Source: Caballeronia cordobensis
GTDB taxonomy: Bacteria; Pseudomonadota; Gammaproteobacteria; Burkholderiales; Burkholderiaceae
Direction of reading: 5' to 3'
DNA length: 64,000 nucleotides
Assembly (NCBI RefSeq): GCF_001544575.2
Contig: NZ_FCNY02000008.1
Location: forward strand, 124,001-188,000
The translations under genes were made by a program, and so were the position numbers. Numbering within the stretch: the first letter of the stretch is position 1; each line of letters starts with the position of its first letter. Positions 8,148 to 16,874 of the stretch are shown here, piece after piece. The notes beneath the pieces are model-generated. The model had not been told where the DNA came from, did not search any database, and saw nothing but the letters and a program-made list of their open reading frames with translations.

Positions 8148-9308
8148 ATGACCCAGATGGACAACGAAGTATCCATGATCCGCACGACCGCACGACGCTT
8201 CGTGCGTAACCGGCTCGTTCCGCTCGAGCAGCAGATCGAAACGGACGACGACGTGAGCGAGGAACTCCTCGCGCGCTTGCGCTCGGAAGTCGCGGCGCTC
8301 GGCTTGTACGGGTTCAATCTCCCGAAGAGCATCGGCGGGCCGGGTCTGACGGCCGCGGCGAAAGTCGCGATTCTCGAGGAAGTGACGCACACATCGGTGC
8401 CGTTGAGCGAGGTGTTCGGCCATCTGCCGCTTCAGTTGTCACAGGCGAGCGAGCGCCAGCGCGCCGAGCTTCTGCCCGGCATTCTCGCGGGCGGGAAGAT
8501 CGTCACCTATGCGTTGACCGAGCCCAACGCGGGCTCGGACCTCGGCGGGCTGCGCACGCGCGCCGAGCGAACGACCGGCGGCTGGCTGCTCAACGGCGCC
8601 AAGCATTTCATCTCGCACGCGGAGACGGCGGATTACATCATCGTGCTCGCGCTCACCGATGCGTCGGCGCCGCTGAAGGGCCGGCTCAGCACGTTCATCG
8701 TTCGCCGAGGCAATCCGGGCGTGGTCGGCATGACGCGTTACCGGAAGATGGGCTGGCGCGGCTATCACCTGAACGGCTTCACGCTCGAAAACTGCTTCGT
8801 TCCCGACGAAGACCTGCTCGGCGAAGTCAACGCCGGCTTCCTCGGCATGATGCAGTCCATCAATCAGGATCGTCTGCTGTCCGCGAGCCGTTCGCTCGGT
8901 CTCTCGGCGCGAGCCCAGGCGATGGCCTGCGAGTACGCGCAGGAGCGCAAGGCATTCGGCGCGCATCTCGCCCAGCATCAGGCGATCCAGTTCATGATCG
9001 CCGATAACGACGTCGAGATCGAGGCGGCGCGCATGCTGATCCGCGCGGCGGCGGAGCTGATCGAAAGCGAAGATCCGCACGCGCACGTCGCCGCGTGCCG
9101 CGCAAAGCTCTATGCCAGCGAGATGGGATGCCGCGTGACGGATCGCGTGCTGCAGATTTTCGGCGGCATGGGCTACATGACGGAACTGCCCATCGAGCGC
9201 TTCTATCGCGACGCGCGGGCGTTTCGCATCGGCGAAGGCACGTCGGAGATGCAGCGGATCCAGATCGCACGCGCGGCGTTCGCATCGGGAGGCCGCCATG
9301 GCCTTTGA
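8148..9308 (+). CDS. Acyl-CoA dehydrogenase
   Basis: FAD enzyme of 386 aa that introduces an alpha,beta double bond in an acyl-CoA and passes electrons to ETF. The three-domain ACAD fold is visible: N-terminal helices, a beta domain with ALTEPNAGSD (about residues 120-130), and a C-terminal helical domain ending in GEGTSEMQRIQ. Glu363 is the usual catalytic base position. The ETF genes at the end of the cluster supply its electron acceptor. The stop overlaps the ligase start by 11 nt (ligase ATG at 9298). The start could also be 8157 or 8175. The substrate is not evident from the sequence. Confidence 0.92.
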   Translation: MTQMDNEVSMIRTTARRFVRNRLVPLEQQIETDDDVSEELLARLRSEVAALGLYGFNLPKSIGGPGLTAAAKVAILEEVTHTSVPLSEVFGHLPLQLSQASERQRAELLPGILAGGKIVTYALTEPNAGSDLGGLRTRAERTTGGWLLNGAKHFISHAETADYIIVLALTDASAPLKGRLSTFIVRRGNPGVVGMTRYRKMGWRGYHLNGFTLENCFVPDEDLLGEVNAGFLGMMQSINQDRLLSASRSLGLSARAQAMACEYAQERKAFGAHLAQHQAIQFMIADNDVEIEAARMLIRAAAELIESEDPHAHVAACRAKLYASEMGCRVTDRVLQIFGGMGYMTELPIERFYRDARAFRIGEGTSEMQRIQIARAAFASGGRHGL

Positions 9309-10830
9309 TCTGCTCGAAGCCGGCGATCACGAACGCGTCGCGCTGCATCATGGCGAACGCAGCTTCACGCGCGGCGAGCTGGGTGTGGCGTCACGTCGCG
9401 CGGCGTCGTTCTTGCATGAACTCGGCGTGAAACGCGGCGATACCATCGCGGTTTGGCTGCCCGACGGCGCGGTGTGGATGCAGCTCTTCTTCGCCGCGGC
9501 GCAGCTCGGCGCGCTGATGGTGCCCGTGAGCACGCGCTTCCGGCAGCAGGAAGCGCTGCATGTCGTGAAGACCGCGAACGCGCGGGTGCTCTTCGTGCCG
9601 GAGCGTTTCCTCGATTTCGACTATGCCGGCGCGGCGCGCGAGATCGAAGACGCTTGCGAGGTGTTGCAGCAGGTCGTGCAGGTCGCGCGCTTCGACAGCC
9701 CCGGCTGGAGCGCATACGAACCGTACCCGCGCTGGGAAGGGCGCGACACGGATCTGCTCTGCACGTTCATGACGTCCGGGACGACCGGCCAGCCGAAGCT
9801 CGCCGCGCACACGGCGGGAGGCATCGCGCGGCATGCGCGCAACGTCGGCCAGTACAACGACATGCGGCCGAACGACGTCATGCTCTGCGCGCTGCCGCTC
9901 TATGGCGTGCTGGGCTTCGTGCAGGCCATCGCGGCGCTGGCCTCGGGCGCGGCGTGCGTGCTGCTGCCCGTCTTCAAGGCGGATGCGGCGGCCGCGGCGA
10001 TCGAACGGCATCGCGTGACGCATTTCTTCGGATCGGACGCGATGCTGGACATGGTGCTCGATGCCGGCGACTACTCGCTGGCGAGCTGGCGTCGCGGCGC
10101 ATTTCCCGAGTACGCGGGGCTGGGCCGCAGCGTCATCGCGAAGGCATGGGATGCGTGGGGCGTGCGCCTGAGCGCGCTCTACGGCATGTCCGAATGCTTC
10201 GCGATGACCGCGATGCGCGATCCGCAAGGCGATGCGGAGCAGCGCGGCATGCCCGGCGGCACGCCGATCTCGTCCGAGATCGCATTCCGCATCGCCGATC
10301 CGGAAAGCGGCGTGCAGCTTGCCGACCAGCGGCAGGGCGAACTGCAACTGCGCGGCTACAACGTCATGGCCGGCTATCTGAACAATCCCGCGGCGACATC
10401 CGCGGCCTTCACGGCGGACGGCTGGTTCCGGACCGGCGATCTCGCTCACGCCGATGGCGCTTCATTCCGCTATGTCGGCCGCATCAGGGACAGCCTGCGG
10501 CTACGCGGCTATCTGGTCGATCCCGTCGAGATCGAGATGTTCCTCGCGCAGCATCCGGGCGTGGAGGCGGCGCAGGTCGTAGGCGTGCATGTCGAGGGCG
10601 AGGGCGACGTCGCTGTGGCCTTCATTCGCGCATCGGCGACGCCCGCCACCGAAGAAGCGCTGCTCGCCTGGCTGAAGCAGGGCATCGCCGGCTTCAAGAT
10701 GCCGCGCCGCATCGTGACCGTGGCGGCGTTCCCGCAGAAGGACGGTCCCAATGGCGTCAAGGTCCTCAGAAACGAGTTGCGCGACATGGCTTCGCAGTGT
10801 CTCGGACTCGCGCAAACGACATCGGCATGA
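9298..10830 (+). CDS. AMP-forming acyl-CoA synthetase (class I adenylate-forming ligase)
   Basis: Activates a carboxylic acid to its CoA thioester with ATP in the cytoplasm, 510 aa. The P-loop-like motif TSGTTGQPK lies at about residues 160-168, then LYGMSE (A5-like), GWFRTGDLA (A7), and a C-terminal NGVKVLRNELR containing the adenylation Lys. It is the entry enzyme of the module: the imported acid goes to acyl-CoA, then to the dehydrogenase. It overlaps the dehydrogenase gene. Similarity is to the crotonobetaine/carnitine-CoA ligase-like subgroup. Confidence 0.92.
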   Translation: MAFDLLEAGDHERVALHHGERSFTRGELGVASRRAASFLHELGVKRGDTIAVWLPDGAVWMQLFFAAAQLGALMVPVSTRFRQQEALHVVKTANARVLFVPERFLDFDYAGAAREIEDACEVLQQVVQVARFDSPGWSAYEPYPRWEGRDTDLLCTFMTSGTTGQPKLAAHTAGGIARHARNVGQYNDMRPNDVMLCALPLYGVLGFVQAIAALASGAACVLLPVFKADAAAAAIERHRVTHFFGSDAMLDMVLDAGDYSLASWRRGAFPEYAGLGRSVIAKAWDAWGVRLSALYGMSECFAMTAMRDPQGDAEQRGMPGGTPISSEIAFRIADPESGVQLADQRQGELQLRGYNVMAGYLNNPAATSAAFTADGWFRTGDLAHADGASFRYVGRIRDSLRLRGYLVDPVEIEMFLAQHPGVEAAQVVGVHVEGEGDVAVAFIRASATPATEEALLAWLKQGIAGFKMPRRIVTVAAFPQKDGPNGVKVLRNELRDMASQCLGLAQTTSA

Positions 10831-10845
10831 CACGGAGATCAAACA

Positions 10846-11640
10846 ATGAAGCAAGCTGAAATTCGCTCGGACATCGCCTGGGCGACGCCGGAGAAAGTGG
10901 TCATTCACGGTCTCGATCTGTGCGAAGACATCGTCGGCAAGATGGACTTCGGGCAGATGGCTTTTCTGCAATTGTTCGCGCGCCTGCCCGAAGCGCGCGA
11001 ACTGCGCATGTTCAACGCGATGATGGTCATTCTCGTCGAGCACGGCATCACGCCTTCATCGCTCGCCACGCGCATGACGTATGCGGGGGCGCCGGAAGCG
11101 GTTCAGGCGGCCGTCGCGGCCGGTTTGCTCGGTCTGGGCTCGGTGTTCGTCGGCTCGCTCGACAATGCCGCGCGGCTCTTGCAGGAGTCGATGCCCGATC
11201 CGGACGCTGCGCTCGATATCGATGAGCTCGCGCGCAAGATCGTCGATGGCTACCGCGCCCGCCGCGAGATTCTGCCGGGGATCGGGCATCCGTTTCACAA
11301 GCCGATCGACCCGCGCGCGCCCGCGCTGTTCCGGGTCGCACAGGAGACGGGCTACGACGGGCCGTACATCCGCCTCATGACGGCGATAGGCAAGGAGGCC
11401 GAGCGCAGGCTCGACCGCGCATTGCCGGTGAACGTCACGGGCGCGATGGCTGCGGTCGCATCGGAGATGGGCATTTCATGGCGAATTTGCCGCGGCCTGG
11501 CGGTCGCCGCGCGCGCGGTCGGGCTGGTCGGTCACATTCTGGAGGAAATGCGCCAGCCGCTCGCGACCGCGCTCTATCTGCGCACCGAACACGAGGCGAG
11601 CGCGCATCGGGTTCCTCGACAGGAACGGGAGCAAGGATGA
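10846..11640 (+). CDS. Citrate synthase-fold protein, citryl-CoA lyase-like
   Basis: A 264-aa protein matching only the C-terminal, CoA-binding part of citrate synthase, as in stand-alone citryl-CoA lyase and the end of ATP citrate lyase. GIGHPFHKPIDPRAP (His148) equals citrate synthase GFGHRVYKNYDPRA with its catalytic His. The region GLGSVFVGSLDNAA (96-109) lacks the first His, as in ATP citrate lyase. The usual NVD motif carrying the catalytic Asp reads PVNVTG: Thr198 replaces Asp. By family it should cleave a tertiary 3-hydroxyacyl-CoA to acetyl-CoA and a 2-oxoacid; with the Asp missing, that reaction is unproven. GGAG precedes the ATG, and the stop overlaps the thioesterase start (ATGA). 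Confidence 0.75.
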   Translation: MKQAEIRSDIAWATPEKVVIHGLDLCEDIVGKMDFGQMAFLQLFARLPEARELRMFNAMMVILVEHGITPSSLATRMTYAGAPEAVQAAVAAGLLGLGSVFVGSLDNAARLLQESMPDPDAALDIDELARKIVDGYRARREILPGIGHPFHKPIDPRAPALFRVAQETGYDGPYIRLMTAIGKEAERRLDRALPVNVTGAMAAVASEMGISWRICRGLAVAARAVGLVGHILEEMRQPLATALYLRTEHEASAHRVPRQEREQG

Positions 11641-12074
11641 GCGCACTTCGAGACAACGGCTTTCGCTTCTGGACCGAAGAGAAGCTGAGAAACGCGGACA
11701 CCGATCAGTTCAGACACGTCAATAACGCGTCCATCGCGACATTGTTCGAAGCGGCGCGCATGGAAATTTTCGCGCCGCCGCAAATTCACGCGCTGATGAA
11801 CGGCGCGAATCTCGCCGTCGTGAGATTGCTGATCGAGTTCGACGCCGAGTTGCACTTTCCGGGACGCGTGCGGGTGGGCAGCGCGGTCGTCGAGGTGGGG
11901 AATACGTCGTTCAAGGTGCGGCAAGGTCTGTTCGATGAGCGCCAGGGAACCGGCTGCGCGACGGCGGAAGCCGTGTGCGTTCTGCTGCACGGCGAGACCG
12001 GACGTTCGTATCCGATCGCGCCTGAACTGCGCGCATACCTTCTCTCCGACGACGCGATGGAGGCGCTCGCATGA
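11637..12074 (+). CDS. Acyl-CoA thioesterase, 4HBT hotdog fold
   Basis: A 145-aa hotdog protein that hydrolyses acyl-CoA thioesters. The 4-hydroxybenzoyl-CoA thioesterase signature is seen as TDQFRHVNN near residues 21-29 (Asp, His, Asn), followed by FEAARMEIF. ATG overlaps the upstream stop and its own stop overlaps the hydratase start, so it is tightly coupled. In catabolic clusters such enzymes release free CoA from stalled intermediates or free the product acid; which applies here is not visible. Confidence 0.85.
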   Translation: MSALRDNGFRFWTEEKLRNADTDQFRHVNNASIATLFEAARMEIFAPPQIHALMNGANLAVVRLLIEFDAELHFPGRVRVGSAVVEVGNTSFKVRQGLFDERQGTGCATAEAVCVLLHGETGRSYPIAPELRAYLLSDDAMEALA

Positions 12075-12871
12075 ATGCCGACAAGGTGCTGTATGAGCGG
12101 CGCGGACACATCGCGCTCGTCACGCTGGATGAGCCGCAGCGCCGCAATGCGCTGTCGCGGGAGATCGTGCGCGGGGTGTCGGCGGCCTTGCGACGCGCGC
12201 TCGACGAAAACGCGCGCGCGGTCGTGATTGCGGCGAACGGCCCGGCGTTTTGCGCGGGCGCGAATATCGACGATCTTCGCGACGGATGGATGGAAGGCCC
12301 CGCGCCCGACGAAGACCCCGCGGTGATGTTCAGGCGCATGGCCGAGTTCGAACGGCCGGTGATCGCGGCGGTTCATGGTCCGGCGCTCGGCGGCGGCATG
12401 GAGCTCACGCTCGCGTGCGATCTCGTCGTCGCGTGCGAGGCGGCCTGGTTCTCGATGCCCGAGCTCGGGCACGGCGTGATTCCGAACACGGCCTTGGCCT
12501 TGCTGCCGCGCGTCGTCGGCATGCGCCGCGCGCTCGATCTGATTCTCACGCGACGGCGCGTATCGGCCGGCGAAGCGCTGGACATCGGCCTCGTCAATCG
12601 CATGGTTCCCGCGCACGACGTGCTCGACAGCGCGCTGGCGCTCGCCGGGCAAGTGGTCGAAGCCGTGCCGCCCGGCGCCCTCAAGGCGGCGAAGCGCAAC
12701 GTGCGCGCGCATGCCGCCATCGACTGGCAGCGCGTCGTGGCGTCGCCGCGCGATGTGCCGAAGACGGAGTGGCAGGAAGGGCTCGATGCGTTCACGCAGA
12801 AACGCGCGCCCGACTATGAGCGCTTCTGGCGAGACGACTCAACGGCCTTGCAAGGTATTGAAGGAGACTGA
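12071..12871 (+). CDS. Enoyl-CoA hydratase/isomerase (crotonase family)
   Basis: Crotonase-fold enzyme of 266 aa that adds water to an alpha,beta-enoyl-CoA. The oxyanion-hole blocks [10 protein letters not shown] and [16 protein letters not shown] are present, with both Glu positions of hydratases (GGGMEL and FSMPEL). The usual PGxGGTQRLPR is [10 protein letters not shown], so the acyl-binding loop differs and substrate choice may be unusual. It is coupled to the thioesterase (ATGA), and etfB starts 1 nt after its stop. Confidence 0.88.
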   Translation: MNADKVLYERRGHIALVTLDEPQRRNALSREIVRGVSAALRRALDENARAVVIAANGPAFCAGANIDDLRDGWMEGPAPDEDPAVMFRRMAEFERPVIAAVHGPALGGGMELTLACDLVVACEAAWFSMPELGHGVIPNTALALLPRVVGMRRALDLILTRRRVSAGEALDIGLVNRMVPAHDVLDSALALAGQVVEAVPPGALKAAKRNVRAHAAIDWQRVVASPRDVPKTEWQEGLDAFTQKRAPDYERFWRDDSTALQGIEGD

Positions 12872-12872
12872 C

Positions 12873-13622
12873 GTGAAAATACTGGTAGCGGTGAAACGTT
12901 GCGTGGACGCCAACGTGAAGGTAGGCGTGAAGCGCGACAACACGGGCGTCGACATGGCGAACGTGAAGATGTCGATGAATCCGTTCGACGAGATCGCGGT
13001 CGAGGAAGCCGTGCGCCTGAAGGAAGCGGGCGTGGCGACGGAAGTGATCGCGGTCTCGGCGGGCGTCGCGCAATGTCAGGAAACGCTGCGGACCGCGCTT
13101 GCGATCGGCGCGGACCGCGCAGTGCTCATCGAATCGAACGAGGTGTTGCAGCCGCTCGCCGTGGCGAAGCTGCTCAGGGCACTGGTCGAGCGGGAGCAGC
13201 CGTCGCTCGTGATGCTCGGCAAGCAGGCGATCGACGACGACTCGAATCAGACCGGCCAGATGCTCGCCGCGCTCGCGCGTTTGCCGCAGGCGACGTTCGC
13301 ATCGAAGGTCGTGATCGCCGAGGGTCGCGCCACGGTGTCGCGCGAAGTCGACGGCGGCGCGGAAACGCTTTCGCTGACGCTGCCCGCGGTCGTGACGACC
13401 GATCTGCGCCTCAACGAGCCGCGCTACGTCACGCTGCCCAGCATCATGAAGGCGAAGAAGAAGCCGCTGGACGTCATGACGCCCGAAGCCCTTGGTGTCG
13501 ATGTCGCGCCGCGGCTCGAAACGCTGAAAGTCAGCGAACCGCCGAAGCGCGCCGCCGGCGTGAAGGTGGCGGATGCGAAGGCGCTGGTCGTGAAGCTCAC
13601 GACCGAAGCCAGGGTGCTTTGA
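12873..13622 (+). CDS. etfB: Electron transfer flavoprotein beta subunit
   Basis: Small ETF subunit, 249 aa, that binds AMP and passes electrons from acyl-CoA dehydrogenase with EtfA. It is recognised by [11 protein letters not shown] at the start, [16 protein letters not shown], and [22 protein letters not shown] 12873 is chosen because AAGGAG (12861-12866) is correctly spaced. A dedicated ETF at the end of a catabolic cluster suggests the local dehydrogenase prefers its own redox partner. Confidence 0.93.
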   Translation: MKILVAVKRCVDANVKVGVKRDNTGVDMANVKMSMNPFDEIAVEEAVRLKEAGVATEVIAVSAGVAQCQETLRTALAIGADRAVLIESNEVLQPLAVAKLLRALVEREQPSLVMLGKQAIDDDSNQTGQMLAALARLPQATFASKVVIAEGRATVSREVDGGAETLSLTLPAVVTTDLRLNEPRYVTLPSIMKAKKKPLDVMTPEALGVDVAPRLETLKVSEPPKRAAGVKVADAKALVVKLTTEARVL

Positions 13623-13645
13623 CCCAAGGACACGCGGAGACGAAC

Positions 13646-14602
13646 ATGACGATTCTTGTAATTGCCGAGCACGACAACCAGACGCTCAAGCCGGCCACGC
13701 TGAACACGATCGGCGCCGCCGCGATCGTCGCGACCTTGACCAATCAGCCGGTTCACGTATTCGTCGCGGGATATGGCGCGAAACCCGTGGCGCAAGCGGC
13801 GGCGAAACTGGCCGGCGTCGAGAAAGTGCTGCTGGCCGATGGACCACCACTGGCGGACGGACTGGCGGAGAACATCGAGGCGACGCTGATCGGGATTGCG
13901 CAGGATTATTCGCACATCCTCGCGCCGGCGACAGCTTATGGAAAGAACGTCGCGCCGCGCATTGCGGCCCGGCTCGATGTTGCGCAAATCAGCGACATCG
14001 TTTCGGTGGTCGGTGCCGATACGTTCGAGCGCCCGATCTACGCAGGCAACGCCATCGCAATGGTCAGATCGCGCGATCCCGTCAAAGTGATCACGGTGCG
14101 TGCCACGGCGTTCGATCCCGTCGCGACGGAAGGCGGCAGCGCGTCGATCGACATGATCTCCGTCGCCGCCGACGCAGGCGGCTCGCAGTTCGTGAGCCGC
14201 GAGGTGACGAAGCTCGATCGTCCGGAGCTGACGTCGGCACACGTCGTCGTATCCGGCGGTCGAGGCCTCGGCAGCGGTGAGCACTACAGGAGCGTGCTCG
14301 AACCGCTCGCCGACAAGCTGGACGCGGCGATGGGCGCATCGCGCGCGGCCGTCGACGCCGGTTATGCGCCGAACGACTTCCAGATCGGCCAGACGGGCAA
14401 GATCGTCGCGCCGGAGCTATACATCGCGGTGGGCATTTCGGGTGCGATCCAGCATCTCGCCGGCATGAAGGACTCGAAGATCATCGTCGCGATCAACAAG
14501 GACGAGGAAGCGCCCATTTTCAGCGTCGCGGACTATGGGCTCGTCGGCGACCTGTTCGATTGCGTGCCCGCGCTGCTCGGGGAACTGGACGCGCTGCGAT
14601 GA
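13646..14602 (+). CDS. etfA: Electron transfer flavoprotein alpha subunit
   Basis: Large ETF subunit of 318 aa that binds FAD and delivers electrons to ETF:quinone oxidoreductase at the membrane. The C-terminal FAD signature is clear: [14 protein letters not shown], then [33 protein letters not shown], then [19 protein letters not shown]. It follows etfB by 23 bp, and its stop overlaps the start of a small gene (ATGA). With the acyl-CoA dehydrogenase it completes the oxidation step of the module. Confidence 0.94.
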   Translation: MTILVIAEHDNQTLKPATLNTIGAAAIVATLTNQPVHVFVAGYGAKPVAQAAAKLAGVEKVLLADGPPLADGLAENIEATLIGIAQDYSHILAPATAYGKNVAPRIAARLDVAQISDIVSVVGADTFERPIYAGNAIAMVRSRDPVKVITVRATAFDPVATEGGSASIDMISVAADAGGSQFVSREVTKLDRPELTSAHVVVSGGRGLGSGEHYRSVLEPLADKLDAAMGASRAAVDAGYAPNDFQIGQTGKIVAPELYIAVGISGAIQHLAGMKDSKIIVAINKDEEAPIFSVADYGLVGDLFDCVPALLGELDALR

Positions 14603-14868
14603 AGCCGCGGTTGCAGAGCGCCGCACCGGGCGGCGCGAATCTGACGGACAGGGCTCGCCTTCAGGCTCGCGCCACCGCGAATGCCGAAGACGCGAACGTG
14701 TGGCGATGGTTTTCGCTGCTGTTGCAGGAGTCGCGCATCCGCTGGTTGCGCGCGCCTGACGGTTGGCTCGTGTCCATCGATCATCGGCATATTGCGACTG
14801 AAGCGAGCTTCGACGAGGCGATGCGCGCCGCGAAGGCGCGTCTCGACGGGCAGGCCGGGCGCGACTGA
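14599..14868 (+). CDS. Small conserved-looking protein, function unknown
   Basis: An 89-aa product, not recognised. Its ATG overlaps the etfA stop (ATGA), which is the main support that it is real and co-translated with the cluster. It has no membrane segment or signal. A central [17 protein letters not shown] amphipathic stretch rich in Trp and Arg and a C-terminal helix ([12 protein letters not shown]) are visible. It could be a small helper of the ETF/dehydrogenase complex, but nothing in the sequence proves this. Confidence 0.55.
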   Translation: MKPRLQSAAPGGANLTDRARLQARATANAEDANVWRWFSLLLQESRIRWLRAPDGWLVSIDHRHIATEASFDEAMRAAKARLDGQAGRD

Positions 14869-14913
14869 ACGAAGCGGTTGTGAGAAGCGCCGCCCTAGCG
14901 ACGCCCCGACTCA

Positions 14914-15387
14914 TCACTCCCCTGTCAGCGGCGGCCCGACAAACTCGATCTCCCACTTCGCACCCAGGCGCGCGAGCGTGGCCGGATCGGGCATGCCGTC
15001 GCTCATCACGTCGCGCAATTCGCTGAAGAAAGCGGTAGCGTCGAATCCGGGCGAGATGAGGACCAGCATGCGCGACGTCTCATCGCTGATATTGACGAAA
15101 CGGTGCGTGGTGCCGACCCGTGCCGTCAGCGTCTCGCCTGCCCGCACGACTCGGCGCTCGCCATCCACTTCGAAGAGATAGGCGCCTTGCAGCACATGGA
15201 ACACTTCGGTTTCGTTGCCGTGCCGATGCATCGGCGGGCCGAAGCCCGGTGCATCGCGTGTTTCGATGAGCGTCGCGCGCCCCTGCGTTGCCGATGGCTC
15301 GATGCAGACCGTCAGATCGAGCCCGATCGCGGGAATGTGAATAGCGTGATCCGCGATCGTTTCTTCGTCGATGAGTTGCGGTTTCAT
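14914..15387 (-). CDS. Cupin domain protein
   Basis: A 157-aa single-domain cupin. Motif 1 gives the metal ligands His54, His56 and Glu61 (PPMHRHGNETEVFHVLQG) and motif 2 gives His95 (TTHRFVN). Such proteins are small metal-dependent isomerases or dioxygenases, or binding proteins; the reaction is not determined. It lies 33 bp downstream of the HdeA-like gene on the same strand and is convergent with the ETF cluster. No obvious functional link to either side. Confidence 0.8.
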   Translation of the reverse strand: MKPQLIDEETIADHAIHIPAIGLDLTVCIEPSATQGRATLIETRDAPGFGPPMHRHGNETEVFHVLQGAYLFEVDGERRVVRAGETLTARVGTTHRFVNISDETSRMLVLISPGFDATAFFSELRDVMSDGMPDPATLARLGAKWEIEFVGPPLTGE

Positions 15388-15420
15388 GATGTCGGTCCTT
15401 ATCGTCGATGGCGCTTGGGG

Positions 15421-15756
15421 TCAATGATGGTCGAACAGTGCGATCTGCTTCGACTTGACCATCGAGCGGACCTTGCTCATGAACTTTGTCTGCGGGTCTT
15501 TCTGGCACTCCTGCGCGACGGTCGCGGCGACCGGCTGCATGGTATCGACGACCGTGGTTTCGGTGCCCGTCACGCCGAGCTTGTCGACGCCCGCAACCCA
15601 GTAGACGAGCGCCGGCTTGTACGCGTCGTCTACCTGCACGAAATCGGCGCATGTCATCTTGGCCGGCGCGATTTTCTGCTCGGCCGCGTGGGCCACACCG
15701 GATGCACCGATGACGAGAACAGACATGGCGGCGGCGATGCTTTTCGAGAATTTCAT
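15421..15756 (-). CDS. HdeA/HdeB-type periplasmic acid-stress chaperone
   Basis: An exported 111-aa protein. A signal peptide (residues 1-24, ending AHAA) precedes a small helical domain starting TCADFVQVDDAYKPALVYW, which matches the HdeA pattern. Two cysteines, Cys36 and Cys83, fit the single disulfide of HdeA. HdeA-family proteins unfold at low pH and hold denatured periplasmic proteins. ATG 15756 is preferred because AAGGAG sits just upstream. The family call rests on this pattern and the spacing of the cysteines. Confidence 0.75.
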   Translation of the reverse strand: MKFSKSIAAAMSVLVIGASGVAHAAEQKIAPAKMTCADFVQVDDAYKPALVYWVAGVDKLGVTGTETTVVDTMQPVAATVAQECQKDPQTKFMSKVRSMVKSKQIALFDHH

Positions 15757-15896
15757 TTGATACTCCTTGGTGGTGGTGAAGTTCGAGACTGTCTGCGCAT
15801 CGTATCGACGCAGAATTAGCCGCGAATTACCATCGATGAGTATCCGTGCGTGCTCGCGCATCGCCGCCCACGCCTGAAACCGCCGCGCGATTCAGG

Positions 15897-16853
15897 TCAT
15901 GACACGACGTTGACAGGCGCGCCCGCGACGAACGCCGCGATGTTGTCCATCAACTGATCGGCGAGCGACTGCTGCGCTTCATCCGACGCCCACGCGACAT
16001 GCGGCGTCACGATCACGTTCGGCCGGTTCGCGATGCGCATGAGCGCGTTGTCGGGCGCGGGCGGCTCCGTCGTGAGCACGTCGAAGCCGATGCCGCTGAT
16101 CAGCCCTTCGTCGAGCGCGGCGACGAGCGCGGCTTCATCGACGAGACCGCCGCGCGCCGTGTTGATGATGAGCGGCTTCTTCTTCATCGCGCGGAATTCC
16201 GCCGTCGATAGCATGCCGCGCGTGTGCGGCGTGAGCGGGCTATGGATCGTGATGACATCGCTGGTCGCGAGCACTTCGTCCCACGGCGTGTAGAGCGGGC
16301 CCAGGCCCTCGCGTCCCTTATGCGCCGCGAAAAGCGGCTTCATGCCGAAGGCTTTGGCGATGTCCGCGACGCGCTGCCCGAGCACGCCTTCGCCGATGAT
16401 GCCGAGCGTAGCGCCGCCCAGATCGCGGATCGCGTGATTGAAGAAGCAGAACTGGCCGGACTTCTGCCATTCGCCGTTGAGCACGTCGTCGCGATACGCG
16501 ATCAGATTGCGCCGCAGCGCGAGCATCAACGCGAAGGTATGCTCCGGCACGGTGTTGACCGCATAGCCGCGAATGTTCGATACGACGATGCCGCGCTTTT
16601 CGCACGCCGCCTTGTCGACGACATCCGTTCCCGTGGCCGCGACGGCGACCAGCTTGAGCGTCGGCACCTGTTCGATGATATCGGCGCTGATCGCGACCTT
16701 GTTCGTGATGACGATGCTCGCGCCCTGCAGGCGCGCCGCGACCTGATCCGGCGCGGTGCGGTCATATTCGACGAGTTCGTGTTCGAACGCGGGGCGCTTC
16801 AGCGCGATCTGCGGTGCGAGCGTGGCGCGGTCGAGAAAGACGATCTTCTGCAT
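15897..16853 (-). CDS. D-2-hydroxyacid dehydrogenase, hydroxypyruvate reductase/glycerate dehydrogenase type
   Basis: NAD(P)-dependent dehydrogenase of 318 aa. The Rossmann motif is GIIGEGVLGQRV (about 150-161). The catalytic Arg is in NTARGG, Glu in TTEPP, and His in TPHVAWAS, in family order. It resembles glycerate dehydrogenases (HprA), interconverting hydroxypyruvate and D-glycerate. It is the last gene of the transketolase-TRAP operon, 21 bp after the full-length transketolase stop. Hydroxypyruvate is a ketol donor for transketolases, which would link the two enzymes (inference). Confidence 0.85.
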   Translation of the reverse strand: MQKIVFLDRATLAPQIALKRPAFEHELVEYDRTAPDQVAARLQGASIVITNKVAISADIIEQVPTLKLVAVAATGTDVVDKAACEKRGIVVSNIRGYAVNTVPEHTFALMLALRRNLIAYRDDVLNGEWQKSGQFCFFNHAIRDLGGATLGIIGEGVLGQRVADIAKAFGMKPLFAAHKGREGLGPLYTPWDEVLATSDVITIHSPLTPHTRGMLSTAEFRAMKKKPLIINTARGGLVDEAALVAALDEGLISGIGFDVLTTEPPAPDNALMRIANRPNVIVTPHVAWASDEAQQSLADQLMDNIAAFVAGAPVNVVS

Positions 16854-16874
16854 GTGTGTTCCGAGGTAAGGGGT

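Noticed and set aside
12899..14602. Apparent fusion frame joining an Arg-rich segment to EtfA
   Set aside because: The first part is a shifted reading of etfB; EtfA starts at ATG 13646.
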